DNA from: Bacilli bacterium
GTDB lineage: Bacteria; Bacillota_I; Bacilli_A; ML615J-28; CAG-313
NCBI GenBank assembly: GCA_900752975.1
Contig: CAADXH010000023.1
Coordinates: forward strand, 1-50,392
DNA: 50,392 bases
Direction of reading: 5' to 3'
Under the pieces are notes generated by a model. It worked only from the letters and a program-made list of their open reading frames with translations. It made no database searches and was not told where the DNA came from. Within the stretch, counting starts at the first letter, position 1. Every line of letters starts with the position of its first letter. Position numbers and translations under genes: made by a program. Positions 42,215 to 50,343 of this stretch are shown here, piece by piece.

Positions 42215-43609
42215 TTATTGTTTTACTATTTTCCAATATCCGTCTTTGTTAGAACCTTCTCTAACAATTAATTCTTTTTCTTTTAAGCGTGTAATAATTC
42301 TATTAATTGTTCTTCTTGGTATATTTGTTTTTTCTATTATTTCGGTAACAGTAATTTTTGCATTTTTCTTCATTAACATATAAACTAATTCTTCGTTATC
42401 ATTTATTGTGCCATTTATTGTGCCATTTATTGTGCCATTTATTGTGCCATTTTCATAATTTGCATTATAAATAACAACACTAAAATGAGTTCCAGTAGCA
42501 TAGAATTCAACATGATTATTATTATCATCAAAAAGTCTATTTGTACCATTTATTATTTTATCAAAGCCGCTACCACGTCTATCCATAAATTTCATTCTAG
42601 CAAATATATCTGCTAAAATTGGATTTCTTCTAATGGATGGAACTTTGGTATCTAGTGATTTATTTATTAATACACCAGATGCCATTGGACCAGGAGATGT
42701 AATTTCAATTCTATTATCAAAAATATCAATCGTTACTTCAGAACCTACATTAGTGTATTGTCTATGAATTATTGCATTAACTATAGCTTCTCTTATTGCT
42801 ACCTCATCATATTCTGGCATTTCTACTCTTCCACTTGCATCTTTTTTCCATTTCTTCTTTGTATTTTTTCTTACAAAGTTTAATGCTGAATCAAGTAATT
42901 TTACAAGTCCACCTGAATATTCATCATCATCTGACGCCTCCTCTAAAGAGGTTTTATTTAATCCATTCCATCTGGTACAAAATATTCTATTATGTCTATA
43001 TAAGTTTTGATCAGCCAAAAGCACACCTGCGTTTGTCAAAAAGCCATCTGTATTCATAAGTGCGAAAGAAATATAGTCTGATTCAGTTAATCTAGTAAGA
43101 GTTTTTTCTAAAAATGTAGCTTCAAAAAAAGTAAAGGAATAATTACTTTTTAAATATGTTGTAATTATCGAATCATATGTTTTGTTTTGACCTTTTAAAA
43201 TTAATTCTTCAAGTATGTGCCTTGGTGCTTTAATACTTTGATTACCACTTCTAATATATGTTTCATTGGCACCATCTGCTAAATAATAATATGGAGTTGA
43301 TGGTCCTGGCATTACTTTAAGAACAACATAAACAATTTCTTTTCCATTATATACTTCATTATACGGCTCTAATGTATAAGTTGGAACCGGAGAAATTCTT
43401 GCATTAATCAATTCTGAAATTTTATCACAAACGCTTTTAGGATCTTTTATATTAACCGGATTCTTATTATCATCTACACCAAAAAACAATGTACCACCTA
43501 TTCCATTAGAAAATGCGGAAACAGACTTAAGCCAACTTTTAGGCTTACTAACTTCTAATCGTTCTTTAAAGTCATAATCTGAACATTCAGCAATTAATTT
43601 ATTTAGCAT
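42215..43609 (-). CDS. AlbA/Schlafen-type regulator with ATPase-like core and C-terminal winged helix
   Basis: The 464-residue protein has three parts. An AlbA_2 (Schlafen-like) domain covers about 1-130 (SVSAFSNGIGGTLFFGVDD, YIRSGNQSIKAPRH). A HATPase_c_4-like domain covers 230-380 (EAIVNAIIHRQYTN, NRIEITSPGPMASG). A linker of tetrapeptide repeats NGTI leads into a winged helix (KITVTEIIEKTNIPRRTINRIITRLKEKELI). Such proteins are often misnamed RecG-related and are presumed regulators. ATG 43609 has AAGGAG; an earlier GTG has none. The gene lies between two copies of a 38-bp repeat. Confidence 0.8.
   Translation of the reverse strand: MLNKLIAECSDYDFKERLEVSKPKSWLKSVSAFSNGIGGTLFFGVDDNKNPVNIKDPKSVCDKISELINARISPVPTYTLEPYNEVYNGKEIVYVVLKVMPGPSTPYYYLADGANETYIRSGNQSIKAPRHILEELILKGQNKTYDSIITTYLKSNYSFTFFEATFLEKTLTRLTESDYISFALMNTDGFLTNAGVLLADQNLYRHNRIFCTRWNGLNKTSLEEASDDDEYSGGLVKLLDSALNFVRKNTKKKWKKDASGRVEMPEYDEVAIREAIVNAIIHRQYTNVGSEVTIDIFDNRIEITSPGPMASGVLINKSLDTKVPSIRRNPILADIFARMKFMDRRGSGFDKIINGTNRLFDDNNNHVEFYATGTHFSVVIYNANYENGTINGTINGTINGTINDNEELVYMLMKKNAKITVTEIIEKTNIPRRTINRIITRLKEKELIVREGSNKDGYWKIVKQ
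42401..42448. repeat. In-frame 12-bp tandem repeat, four copies
   Basis: ATTTATTGTGCC occurs four times without change, encoding NGTI repeats in the linker of the regulator gene. Copy-number change would alter linker length by four residues without breaking the frame. Confidence 0.95.
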
Positions 43610-43840
43610 TTTAAAATTCTCCTTCTTTGTTATTTTTTGATCAAACACACACTATTATACCATAAAATTTCTTTATATACTAGTCATAAATACATTATAT
43701 TTTATCACCAATAAATACAAATTTTGAAGTATTTTCCCACAAGACTTAAGATACTAGCGCATCCTAATTAAATCTATATTTAACAAGTTTGTTTCTATTA
43801 ATTATATAATTTTTAATATAATCTAAATTTGTTGAGCATT
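43610..43840. other. AT-rich gap upstream of the AlbA-type gene
   Basis: The ribosome site AAGGAG and a GTG codon (43648) lie at its left end. No further gene, RNA or repeat is visible before the terminator repeat. Confidence 0.4.
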
Positions 43841-43885
43841 AAAAAAAGTTAATTCATTTTATCTAGTGAACTAACTCTTAAATTT
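43841..43885 (-). terminator. Terminator repeat, copy 2
   Basis: This is the same hairpin as copy 1, with one base changed and a seven-base T tract. It closes the MerR gene at 43892. Confidence 0.85.
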
Positions 43886-43891
43886 ATTATT

Positions 43892-44854
43892 TTATTTTTT
43901 CACAAATACATAGTATTTTGGTTTTCTTTTGCCATAGGTATAATCACCATTTTTCCATTCAAAAAACAAATAGTTATGATTATCCTTATGTATTATTTTA
44001 TAATTACTTGAGGTAAAATCATAAACGTTATCTATCACTCTTCCTTTGGTCCAGTGTAAATTATTTGTTATTGTACCATCAATAGTTTCACAAATTACTG
44101 TTCCATCTTTAATAAAGATAATCTTGGTAAGATATAATTCTTCTTTATTTTTTGTCGTAAAATTTAAATCTATTTCATCTACATATGCTACTGCTTCATA
44201 AGTACCTATTACATCATCATCCATTTCAAAGATATAATTAACATCATCTTTATTTTTTATTTCATCTTTTGTATATTCTATGTGATTAACATTTTTATAT
44301 TTTACGACTTTGCCTACATTACCATTTAAGTCTATAACATATAACATTAATTGATTGTTTTTAACTTCATATTTGTGATAAACATCATCAACTTTTAAAT
44401 AGCCTTTGGTCCAATTTTCAAATACCCAGTAACCTTGACCATTAGGTAAAAAATATATTTCATTAAATGGAAATTCATTTTCATTTATTATTTCCCATTT
44501 GCCAATTACGCTTTCATCATTGATAAATTCTTTATTTGTTGTACACTTATTTTCTTCAGTTATCATTTCTAGTTTATTAATATTTTGTTCTATTGTACTA
44601 ATTTGATTTTTTAATTTAATAATTTTTTCTTTAATTGTCTCTACATTTAGTTTTTTTATTTCTTTAAGTGAAAAGCCTAATTCTTTAAACATTAAGATTT
44701 CAAGTAATCTAGTACAATTTGTTTTATCATAATATCTATATCCTGTGAATTTATCAACATATATAGGTTCTAATAAACCTTCTTTTTCATAAAACCTAAT
44801 TGTTTTTACACTTACACTACATATTTTTGAAAGTTCACCTATCCGAAAATACAC
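43892..44854 (-). CDS. MerR-family regulator with BlaR1-like C-terminal domain
   Basis: The 320-residue protein begins with a MerR winged helix (RIGELSKICSVSVKTIRFYEKEGLLEP) and a coiled coil to about 95. From 108 the protein has two related beta-rich units, VIGKWEIINENEFPF... and VIGTYEAVAYVDEID.... The second ends WTKGRVIDNV...YLFFEWKNGDYTYG..KPKYYVFVK. This closely resembles the lipocalin-like tail of some BlaR1/MecR1 (M56) proteins. No membrane segment is present, so the domain is probably cytoplasmic here and may bind a ligand. The start is GTG with AGGAGG. A MerR-type promoter precedes it. Confidence 0.8.
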   Translation of the reverse strand: MYFRIGELSKICSVSVKTIRFYEKEGLLEPIYVDKFTGYRYYDKTNCTRLLEILMFKELGFSLKEIKKLNVETIKEKIIKLKNQISTIEQNINKLEMITEENKCTTNKEFINDESVIGKWEIINENEFPFNEIYFLPNGQGYWVFENWTKGYLKVDDVYHKYEVKNNQLMLYVIDLNGNVGKVVKYKNVNHIEYTKDEIKNKDDVNYIFEMDDDVIGTYEAVAYVDEIDLNFTTKNKEELYLTKIIFIKDGTVICETIDGTITNNLHWTKGRVIDNVYDFTSSNYKIIHKDNHNYLFFEWKNGDYTYGKRKPKYYVFVKK

Positions 44855-44887
44855 TGTTATTATTCCTCCTATTTATGTTACAGCTAG

Positions 44888-44918
44888 ATTATATCATTAC
44901 CCTAAAGGGGAGAGTCAA
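44888..44918 (-). promoter_or_regulatory. MerR-type promoter with 19-bp spacer
   Basis: TTGACT (44918-44913) and TATAAT (44893-44888) are 19 bases apart. The spacer contains the dyad CTCCCC-TTT-AGGGT, the usual architecture of promoters that MerR proteins untwist. It implies self-regulation. Confidence 0.85.
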
Positions 44919-45044
44919 GGATAATGTGTTTGTTTGTTTATTTACTAGTTATTTTATCTACATAAAAAGAACTATTTCCAACTTTATATCAATAGTAGAA
45001 ACTACAAATACTAGCGAAAATAGTTTATTTATTAATTACTAAAA

Positions 45045-45118
45045 TGGCAGGACTAACTGGATTCGAACCAGTGATCACAGGGTCAGAACCTGTTGCCTTA
45101 CCACTTGGCCATAGTCCT
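45045..45118 (-). tRNA. tRNA-Gln (anticodon CUG)
   Basis: The 74-base tRNA includes an encoded CCA. The acceptor AGGACTA pairs with TAGTCCT. The D arm is GCCAAGTGGTAAGGC, as in other tRNA-Gln. The anticodon arm ACAGG-TTCTGAC-CCTGT gives CUG. The T arm is ACTGG-TTCGAAT-CCAGT. It begins 26 bases after glpK on the same strand and has no obvious promoter, so it may come from the glpK transcript. Confidence 0.93.
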
Positions 45119-45123
45119 ATTTC

Positions 45124-45145
45124 AATCTACACAGTTGTGTAGATT
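45124..45145 (-). other. Perfect hairpin between glpK and tRNA-Gln
   Basis: Ten-bp arms AATCTACACA and TGTGTAGATT with a two-base loop touch the glpK stop. No T tract follows, so it is more likely an RNA processing or stabilising structure than a terminator. Confidence 0.6.
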
Positions 45146-46647
45146 TATCTAAATATGCGAGTTGCCTCTACTGCTTTTTTCCAACCATTATAGAGGGTTT
45201 CTCTTTTTTCTTCGCTCATACGAGGCATAAAGATTTGATTAATTCGTTGTAATCGTTTTAGTTCAGCTTTGCTTTCCCAAACATTTAATGCAAGACCGGC
45301 AAGATACGCAGCTCCAAGAGCAGTTGTTTCTAGGCTTTCGGGTCTTACTATTTTGCAATTTAGTATATCAGCTTGGAATTGCATTAGATAGTTATTAATG
45401 CTGGCACCACCATCAACACCAAGTGATGTTATTGGAGTTTTCGCTTCTTCTTTCATAACTTCCATAACATCTTTTGATTGATATGCAATTGATTCAACGG
45501 CCGCATTAATGAAGTGCCTTTTTTTAGTAGCCCTTGTTATTCCAAAAACACTTCCTCTTGCATCGTTATCCCAGTATGGTGTACCAAGTCCAACAAATGC
45601 TGGAACTATATATATACCATGACTATCCGGAATATGATTAATATCACTATATCTTTCAACTTCATTGGATTTTTCAATCATTTCCATTCCATCTCTTAAC
45701 CATTGTACAACTGAGCCACCAACAAAAACAGAACCTTCTAAGGCATACTCCACTTTGCCATCTATTCCCCAAGCGATTGTTGTAAGTAAGCCATGGTTTG
45801 AATTAACTGCTTTGTGTTTAGTATTCATTAACATAAAGCATCCAGTTCCATATGTATTTTTAACGTCTCCCATATCAAAACAACAGCCACCAAATAGTGA
45901 CGCTTGTTGGTCACCTATAATGCTCGCAATTGGGATATTTAAATGCTTGTTTATTTTCTTTAATGCAGTAGCATAACCATATATTTGACTTGAGTTTACA
46001 ACTTCAGGTAGCATTCTTTTGTCAATTCCTAGTAATGTTAATAATTCTTGATCCCACTCTAGTGTATGAATATTGTAAAGCATTGTTCGTGATGCGTTGG
46101 TATAATCAGTTATATGAAGACGTCCTTCTGTAAGCATCCACACAAGATATGTATCAACGGTTCCAAAAAGAAGTTTTCCTTCTTCCGCAAGTTTTTTGGC
46201 ACCTTTTACATTTTCTAAAATCCATTTTATCTTGGTTCCTGAGAAATAAGGGTTAATAATTAAACCTGTTTTTTCTTTTATTTTATCACTTAAACCAAGG
46301 TTTATTAATTCATCACAAATATCTTGTGACTGTCTTGATTGCCATACAATCGCATTATATATTGGTTTTTTAGTTTCTTTATTCCATATAATTGTTGTTT
46401 CACGTTGATTGGTAATTCCAATGCCTTTAATATTTTCTACTTTAATACTTGGTGAAACTAACACTTCTTTACACACTTGATAAACTGTTTCCCAAATCTC
46501 ATCAGCATTTTGTTCGACCCAACCACTTTTAGGACATATAATACTAAGTTCCATTTGACTGGACGTAACAATTTCACTATTTTTATTAAAGACAATAGCT
46601 CTACTACTAGTAGTGCCTTGATCAATCGCTAAAACTAAATCTTTCAT
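45145..46647 (-). CDS. glpK: Glycerol kinase
   Basis: The 500-residue FGGY kinase converts glycerol to glycerol 3-phosphate. It opens with DQGTTSSRAIVF, has the conserved ITNQRETTIIW and TDYTNASRTMLYNI segments, and the C-terminal FGGY signature region LGVDGGASINNYLMQFQADIL. It has the His-containing activation loop found in Gram-positive enzymes phosphorylated by HPr (GVDGG context; the exact residue is not verified). The glpF and glpO genes often linked to it are not adjacent. It follows the YhhN-family gene by eight bases. Confidence 0.96.
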   Translation of the reverse strand: MKDLVLAIDQGTTSSRAIVFNKNSEIVTSSQMELSIICPKSGWVEQNADEIWETVYQVCKEVLVSPSIKVENIKGIGITNQRETTIIWNKETKKPIYNAIVWQSRQSQDICDELINLGLSDKIKEKTGLIINPYFSGTKIKWILENVKGAKKLAEEGKLLFGTVDTYLVWMLTEGRLHITDYTNASRTMLYNIHTLEWDQELLTLLGIDKRMLPEVVNSSQIYGYATALKKINKHLNIPIASIIGDQQASLFGGCCFDMGDVKNTYGTGCFMLMNTKHKAVNSNHGLLTTIAWGIDGKVEYALEGSVFVGGSVVQWLRDGMEMIEKSNEVERYSDINHIPDSHGIYIVPAFVGLGTPYWDNDARGSVFGITRATKKRHFINAAVESIAYQSKDVMEVMKEEAKTPITSLGVDGGASINNYLMQFQADILNCKIVRPESLETTALGAAYLAGLALNVWESKAELKRLQRINQIFMPRMSEEKRETLYNGWKKAVEATRIFR

Positions 46648-46655
46648 ATTACTAC

Positions 46656-47312
46656 CTACCTTAATAATATTCCATACACTAGTAATAACTGAGCCATAAT
46701 ATAAGGGATCATCAAATAAAAGTGATAACGTTTAAATTCTTTATAAAAGACAGCTACTACTAAAATTGTATCACTAATTACAAACAATACAAATCCACAT
46801 ACAAGCATAGCACTTGATATTGATATATTAGTAACAAAAGTAATTAAACCTATTACTACTCCAAACATTAAAATAAAACTATAAATTGCGCAAGGTAAAG
46901 CTAGTTTCTTTAACCCGCCTTTTAATTTAGGGGTTAAAAGTAAACACCAACCAACTAGAAATACCACTAAGATAATGTAAAAGTACCATTCTATTTTGAA
47001 GGAAAGTTCACTAATCATTTGTACTATATATAATACATGACCAAAAAAGAAAGTTATTCCACCTAATCCAAATATTAAATGGTTTTTATCAAATATCAAA
47101 AGAATATCACCAATTAGCCCTAATCCAATCGCAATATACAATATAGGACTAAGCTGATTAACGCTATTTCCATATATAATTGAAATAACAAGTAATGTTA
47201 TCATAAGCATTGGCTTGGTAATTTTTCTCCATCTTTCTTGTTCAACAAATGACATAGCAAGATGAAGTCCTGCAATAACTATATATATAATAATCCCTAT
47301 TTTTAATATCAT
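46656..47312 (-). CDS. YhhN/TMEM86-family membrane protein (lysoplasmalogenase-like)
   Basis: The 218-residue protein has about eight membrane helices and conserved family features: GLGLIGDILLIF near the third helix, GGITFFFGHVLYIVQ, and VLFVISDTILVV. Eukaryotic members cleave vinyl ether lysolipids (lysoplasmalogens). Plasmalogens occur in anaerobic bacteria, and the neighbouring glpK could use the released glycerol compound. The link is inference. The ATG at 47312 has better ribosome-site spacing than the TTG at 47318. Confidence 0.82.
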   Translation of the reverse strand: MILKIGIIIYIVIAGLHLAMSFVEQERWRKITKPMLMITLLVISIIYGNSVNQLSPILYIAIGLGLIGDILLIFDKNHLIFGLGGITFFFGHVLYIVQMISELSFKIEWYFYIILVVFLVGWCLLLTPKLKGGLKKLALPCAIYSFILMFGVVIGLITFVTNISISSAMLVCGFVLFVISDTILVVAVFYKEFKRYHFYLMIPYIMAQLLLVYGILLR

Positions 47313-47444
47313 TTTCAATTTACCTCTTGTTTATTATACCAAAAAATCACCCTTAAGTCAAAGCTAGTAATCTTTATTTTATTAATAGTGTATTATCCAT
47401 TACTTACATATGGTAAATGTGTTAAAATATACTAGGAGGGCAAT

Positions 47445-48284
47445 ATGATTAACAGAGAAGACTATGAAGAACCAAGATGTCTATTAAAGACTTCTGAATT
47501 GATTAACGATGAAGATGAACCATTACAAATGATTCCTATATCAAGAATTATTAATAAACTTGATAACTATTTAAACAAAGATGATTATGTTAATGCTGAA
47601 AGACTTTTACTATACTGGGAACAAGAGGCAATTTACCTAAAAGATTTAAAAGGGCAACTTACTATTTGTAATGAATTAATTGGGTTATACCGTAAAATTA
47701 ATAATACCGAAAAAGTAATATCATATATTAACTTATGTCTTTCCCTTTTAGATAAACTAAAACTTGATGACTCAATTAGTGTAGGCACTACATACTTAAA
47801 TATCGGCACAGGCTATAAATTTTTACAAGAAAATGAAAAGGCCTTAACTTATTATCAAAAGGCTGAAAATATATATTTGAAGTTTCTTCCTCAAGATGAT
47901 TATAATTTAGCAGGCTTATACAATAATATGGGTCTTTCCAAAATGGATTTAGGATTATTCGATGAAAGTCTAACTAATTATTTTAAAGCTTTAAATATTT
48001 TAAGCAATAATCGTGAACAAAAAATTGATCAGGCCATCACATATCTAAATATTGCTAATTTATATGAATTAAAATTAGGCCTTTTAGATGCCTCAACCCT
48101 TATTGATAAATACGTTACTAAGGCTTTAAGTATTCTAAATGATATAAGTATTCCCCATGATGGCTATTATGCTTTTGTGGCTGAAAAATGTGCTAGTACG
48201 ATAAAGTATTATGGATATTTTATCGATGCCAATGAATTATTAGAAAGGGTTAAAGATATATATGAAAGGATTAGAAATAGCTGA
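47445..48284 (+). CDS. Tetratricopeptide-repeat protein
   Basis: The 279-residue protein has at least four TPR units between about 60 and 235: GQLTICNELIGLYRKINNTE, GTTYLNIGTGYKFLQENEKALTYYQKAE, AGLYNNMGLSKMDLGLFDESLTNYFKAL, and ITYLNIANLYELKLGLLD. It has no signal peptide. Its end overlaps the DUF4037 gene by 23 bases, which suggests that the two products act together. The ribosome site is AGGAGG. Confidence 0.8.
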   Translation: MINREDYEEPRCLLKTSELINDEDEPLQMIPISRIINKLDNYLNKDDYVNAERLLLYWEQEAIYLKDLKGQLTICNELIGLYRKINNTEKVISYINLCLSLLDKLKLDDSISVGTTYLNIGTGYKFLQENEKALTYYQKAENIYLKFLPQDDYNLAGLYNNMGLSKMDLGLFDESLTNYFKALNILSNNREQKIDQAITYLNIANLYELKLGLLDASTLIDKYVTKALSILNDISIPHDGYYAFVAEKCASTIKYYGYFIDANELLERVKDIYERIRNS

Positions 48285-49188
48285 AGCATTTTACAAAGCC
48301 TATGGTGAAAAAATGCTGCACGATGAATTTTTTGAATTAGTCGACCAAATAACTATTGGTTTAGTTGGTAGTGGTTCTGAATGCTTAGGATTTGATGATG
48401 ATATTTCACAAGACCATGATTTTGAACCGCGTTTTATGATTTTTGTTCCTGATGATTTTAGTGAACAAACAATCTTTAGATTAGAGCGGGCATACAATAC
48501 CTTGCCGAAAGAATTTATGGGAATGAAAAGAAAATACGATCATTTAATGCTTGGTGAAAATGTAATTAGAATTAGTGATTTTTATTTGCAAAAAATAGGT
48601 AATATAGATGGAAAACTTAGTGATTATGAATGGTTAAGTATTCCAAGCTTTTATCTTTTAGAAGCAACAAATGGTAAAATATTTAAAGATGGCGCTAATA
48701 ACTTTATCAAAATTAGAAATCAAATATTAAAATACCCCACAGACATTAAATACAAAAAACTAGCTGGCAACATCCTTTTAATGTATCAATCGGGAGTTTA
48801 CAACTACGAACGGGCAATTAAAAGGAAAGACTCCTCTGCCGCAAGTTTATCACTTTATGAATTTACTCGTCACGCCTTATGTACCCTTTATTTACTAAAT
48901 GATATATATATGCCTTATTATAAATGGTGGTTTAAGGGCCTAGAAAAATTACCTCATTTAACTGAAATAGTAAACGATTTACAAAAACTACTCATTAATG
49001 ATAATACTAGTATATGGAAAAAAAGTGAATCTATCAGTCACCTTATAGTCTTAATAGTAAATGAAATAAAAGTCCATAACATAATCGATAGTGATGTATT
49101 AAATCTTGACTCTTTAGCCTATCAAATAAACAATATGGTTAAAGACAATACTTTAAGAAATTTAAATATTTTAGCTGGAGTAAATTAA
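48262..49188 (+). CDS. DUF4037 nucleotidyltransferase-fold protein
   Basis: The 308-residue protein has the polymerase-beta-like motif in GLVGSGSECLGFDDDISQDHDFEPRF split by the usual spacing: GSGS at about 35-38, then the metal pair Asp-x-Asp (DHD) near 52. A helical domain with YERAIKRKDSSAASLSLYEFTRHALCTLYLLN follows. DUF4037 is probably a nucleotide-transferring enzyme; the target is unknown. It is fused or coupled to TPR proteins. Confidence 0.82.
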   Translation: MKGLEIAEAFYKAYGEKMLHDEFFELVDQITIGLVGSGSECLGFDDDISQDHDFEPRFMIFVPDDFSEQTIFRLERAYNTLPKEFMGMKRKYDHLMLGENVIRISDFYLQKIGNIDGKLSDYEWLSIPSFYLLEATNGKIFKDGANNFIKIRNQILKYPTDIKYKKLAGNILLMYQSGVYNYERAIKRKDSSAASLSLYEFTRHALCTLYLLNDIYMPYYKWWFKGLEKLPHLTEIVNDLQKLLINDNTSIWKKSESISHLIVLIVNEIKVHNIIDSDVLNLDSLAYQINNMVKDNTLRNLNILAGVN

Positions 49189-49211
49189 AAAGGCTCTTAG
49201 AGCCTTTTTTA
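49188..49211. terminator. Bidirectional terminator between converging genes
   Basis: AAAAAGGCTC and GAGCCTTTTT with a four-base loop overlap the stop of the gene at 49209. Confidence 0.9.
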
Positions 49212-49706
49212 TCTTCCCATTGCTTGGAACAATTCAGTTTTAATTGTTGATACTGTTGTTTTAGTATCTTTTTTTGAACCACTACTAATTTTAATTAATG
49301 TTGGTATACTTCTTTCTTTAGCAGTATCCGATGAAAAGTTTAAATTACTAGAATCAGTGATTTTTTCATTTTGCTTGTCATTATAATCCATAACATAAAT
49401 TGGTAAAGCGTCCGAATGAGTTCTTGCATAATTAGCATATTCTAAAATAACTTCTTTTAATTCAGCATCTTTACTACTTTTAGTATTATATAAATAAACA
49501 TAATACTCTTTGTGCTTTGTATCATAGTTTTTATAGTTTTCAACGGTTACATGTTTCATCTTTGTTACGTCTTTAATGGTTACTGGCTTACCAACATTGA
49601 TAAAAATAAAAATCGCAAGGAATATTGTAATAGCGATTATCGCTACTAAAAAGATAATTCCTGAAAAATTAGATACCTTATTTACCTTATTATTTGTTTT
49701 ACTCAT
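49209..49706 (-). CDS. Membrane-anchored thioredoxin-fold protein without CxxC
   Basis: The 165-residue protein has one membrane helix (about 12-36) and an outer domain. The domain YYVYLYNTKSSKDAELKEVILEYANYAR aligns with the CxxC region of the neighbour at 49717 (YYVVIYSTTCTFCENLEDSVVEYCN), but the cysteines are absent. The cis-Pro-like SIPTLIKI remains. It is probably a paralogue that lost redox activity and keeps a binding or structural role. Confidence 0.7.
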   Translation of the reverse strand: MSKTNNKVNKVSNFSGIIFLVAIIAITIFLAIFIFINVGKPVTIKDVTKMKHVTVENYKNYDTKHKEYYVYLYNTKSSKDAELKEVILEYANYARTHSDALPIYVMDYNDKQNEKITDSSNLNFSSDTAKERSIPTLIKISSGSKKDTKTTVSTIKTELFQAMGR

Positions 49707-49716
49707 AATATTAACC

Positions 49717-50232
49717 TCATTTCATTGTTTTATTTAATAATATTCTAATATCACTAACAGGGGTATTAGTCACCTTTGATGATATAAATTTTTCAACCTT
49801 TTTATCCGTTACAACCACAAGTGCAGGAGCGGCTGAAAATTTAATATCTTTATAATCTGATGTACCTGTAAAATTTGTATATTCATTATCAGATGCTTTA
49901 ATATCTGGATTATCCTTACTTGCATTAATGTTTAATGCATACATTGGGGGATAATCTTTTTTTATACATCCATTTTTTTTATTGACGAAATTACAGTATT
50001 CAACAACACTATCTTCTAGATTTTCACAAAAGGTACATGTCGTGGAATATATCACTACATAATAAGTGTTATTGTTGTTGCCTTTTTGATTTAATATCTC
50101 TTTATGTACTACTCTTTTAATATCGCTATAACCACTAACTTCTTTTTTACAACTAGTAATTGTTAGTGTTACTACAAATATTAACATAATAAGCAAACAT
50201 CTAAATATCTTATTACTTCTTTTTTCAATCAT
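49717..50232 (-). CDS. Thioredoxin-fold lipoprotein with CxxC
   Basis: The 171-residue lipoprotein starts MIEKRSNKIF. The signal helix (LLIMLIFVVTLTITSC) ends in a lipobox with Cys28. The active site CTFC lies in YSTTCTFCENLEDSVVEY, and FSAAPALVVVTDKK has the position of the cis-proline loop. It probably reduces or forms disulfides on the cell surface. The gene at 49209 follows ten bases later. ATG 50232 is chosen for the GGGGG ribosome site; earlier starts are possible. Confidence 0.75.
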   Translation of the reverse strand: MIEKRSNKIFRCLLIMLIFVVTLTITSCKKEVSGYSDIKRVVHKEILNQKGNNNNTYYVVIYSTTCTFCENLEDSVVEYCNFVNKKNGCIKKDYPPMYALNINASKDNPDIKASDNEYTNFTGTSDYKDIKFSAAPALVVVTDKKVEKFISSKVTNTPVSDIRILLNKTMK

Positions 50233-50310
50233 ACTAGCCCCCATAACTATGTTATTATAGCATAGTTTATTATTTTTTTCAACCATTATGGTTAATGTTA
50301 TAGTCTAGAT

Positions 50311-50342
50311 TGTTCGTGTACACTAGATTGTGTACACGAACA
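50311..50342. repeat. 13-bp perfect hairpin at the right edge
   Basis: TGTTCGTGTACAC and GTGTACACGAACA surround TAGATT. The word CTAGATTGT occurs twice (from 50305 and from 50323). It directly precedes the right-edge copy of the 20-bp repeat. Confidence 0.8.
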
Positions 50343-50343
50343 C

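Noticed and set aside
42401..42448. CRISPR-like array
   Set aside because: The units are 12 bp, contiguous without spacers, and lie in frame inside a gene. No other spaced repeat array is present in the window.
45124..45145. Terminator of glpK
   Set aside because: The stem is perfect but the minus strand continues with GAAATAGG into the tRNA, without a T tract.
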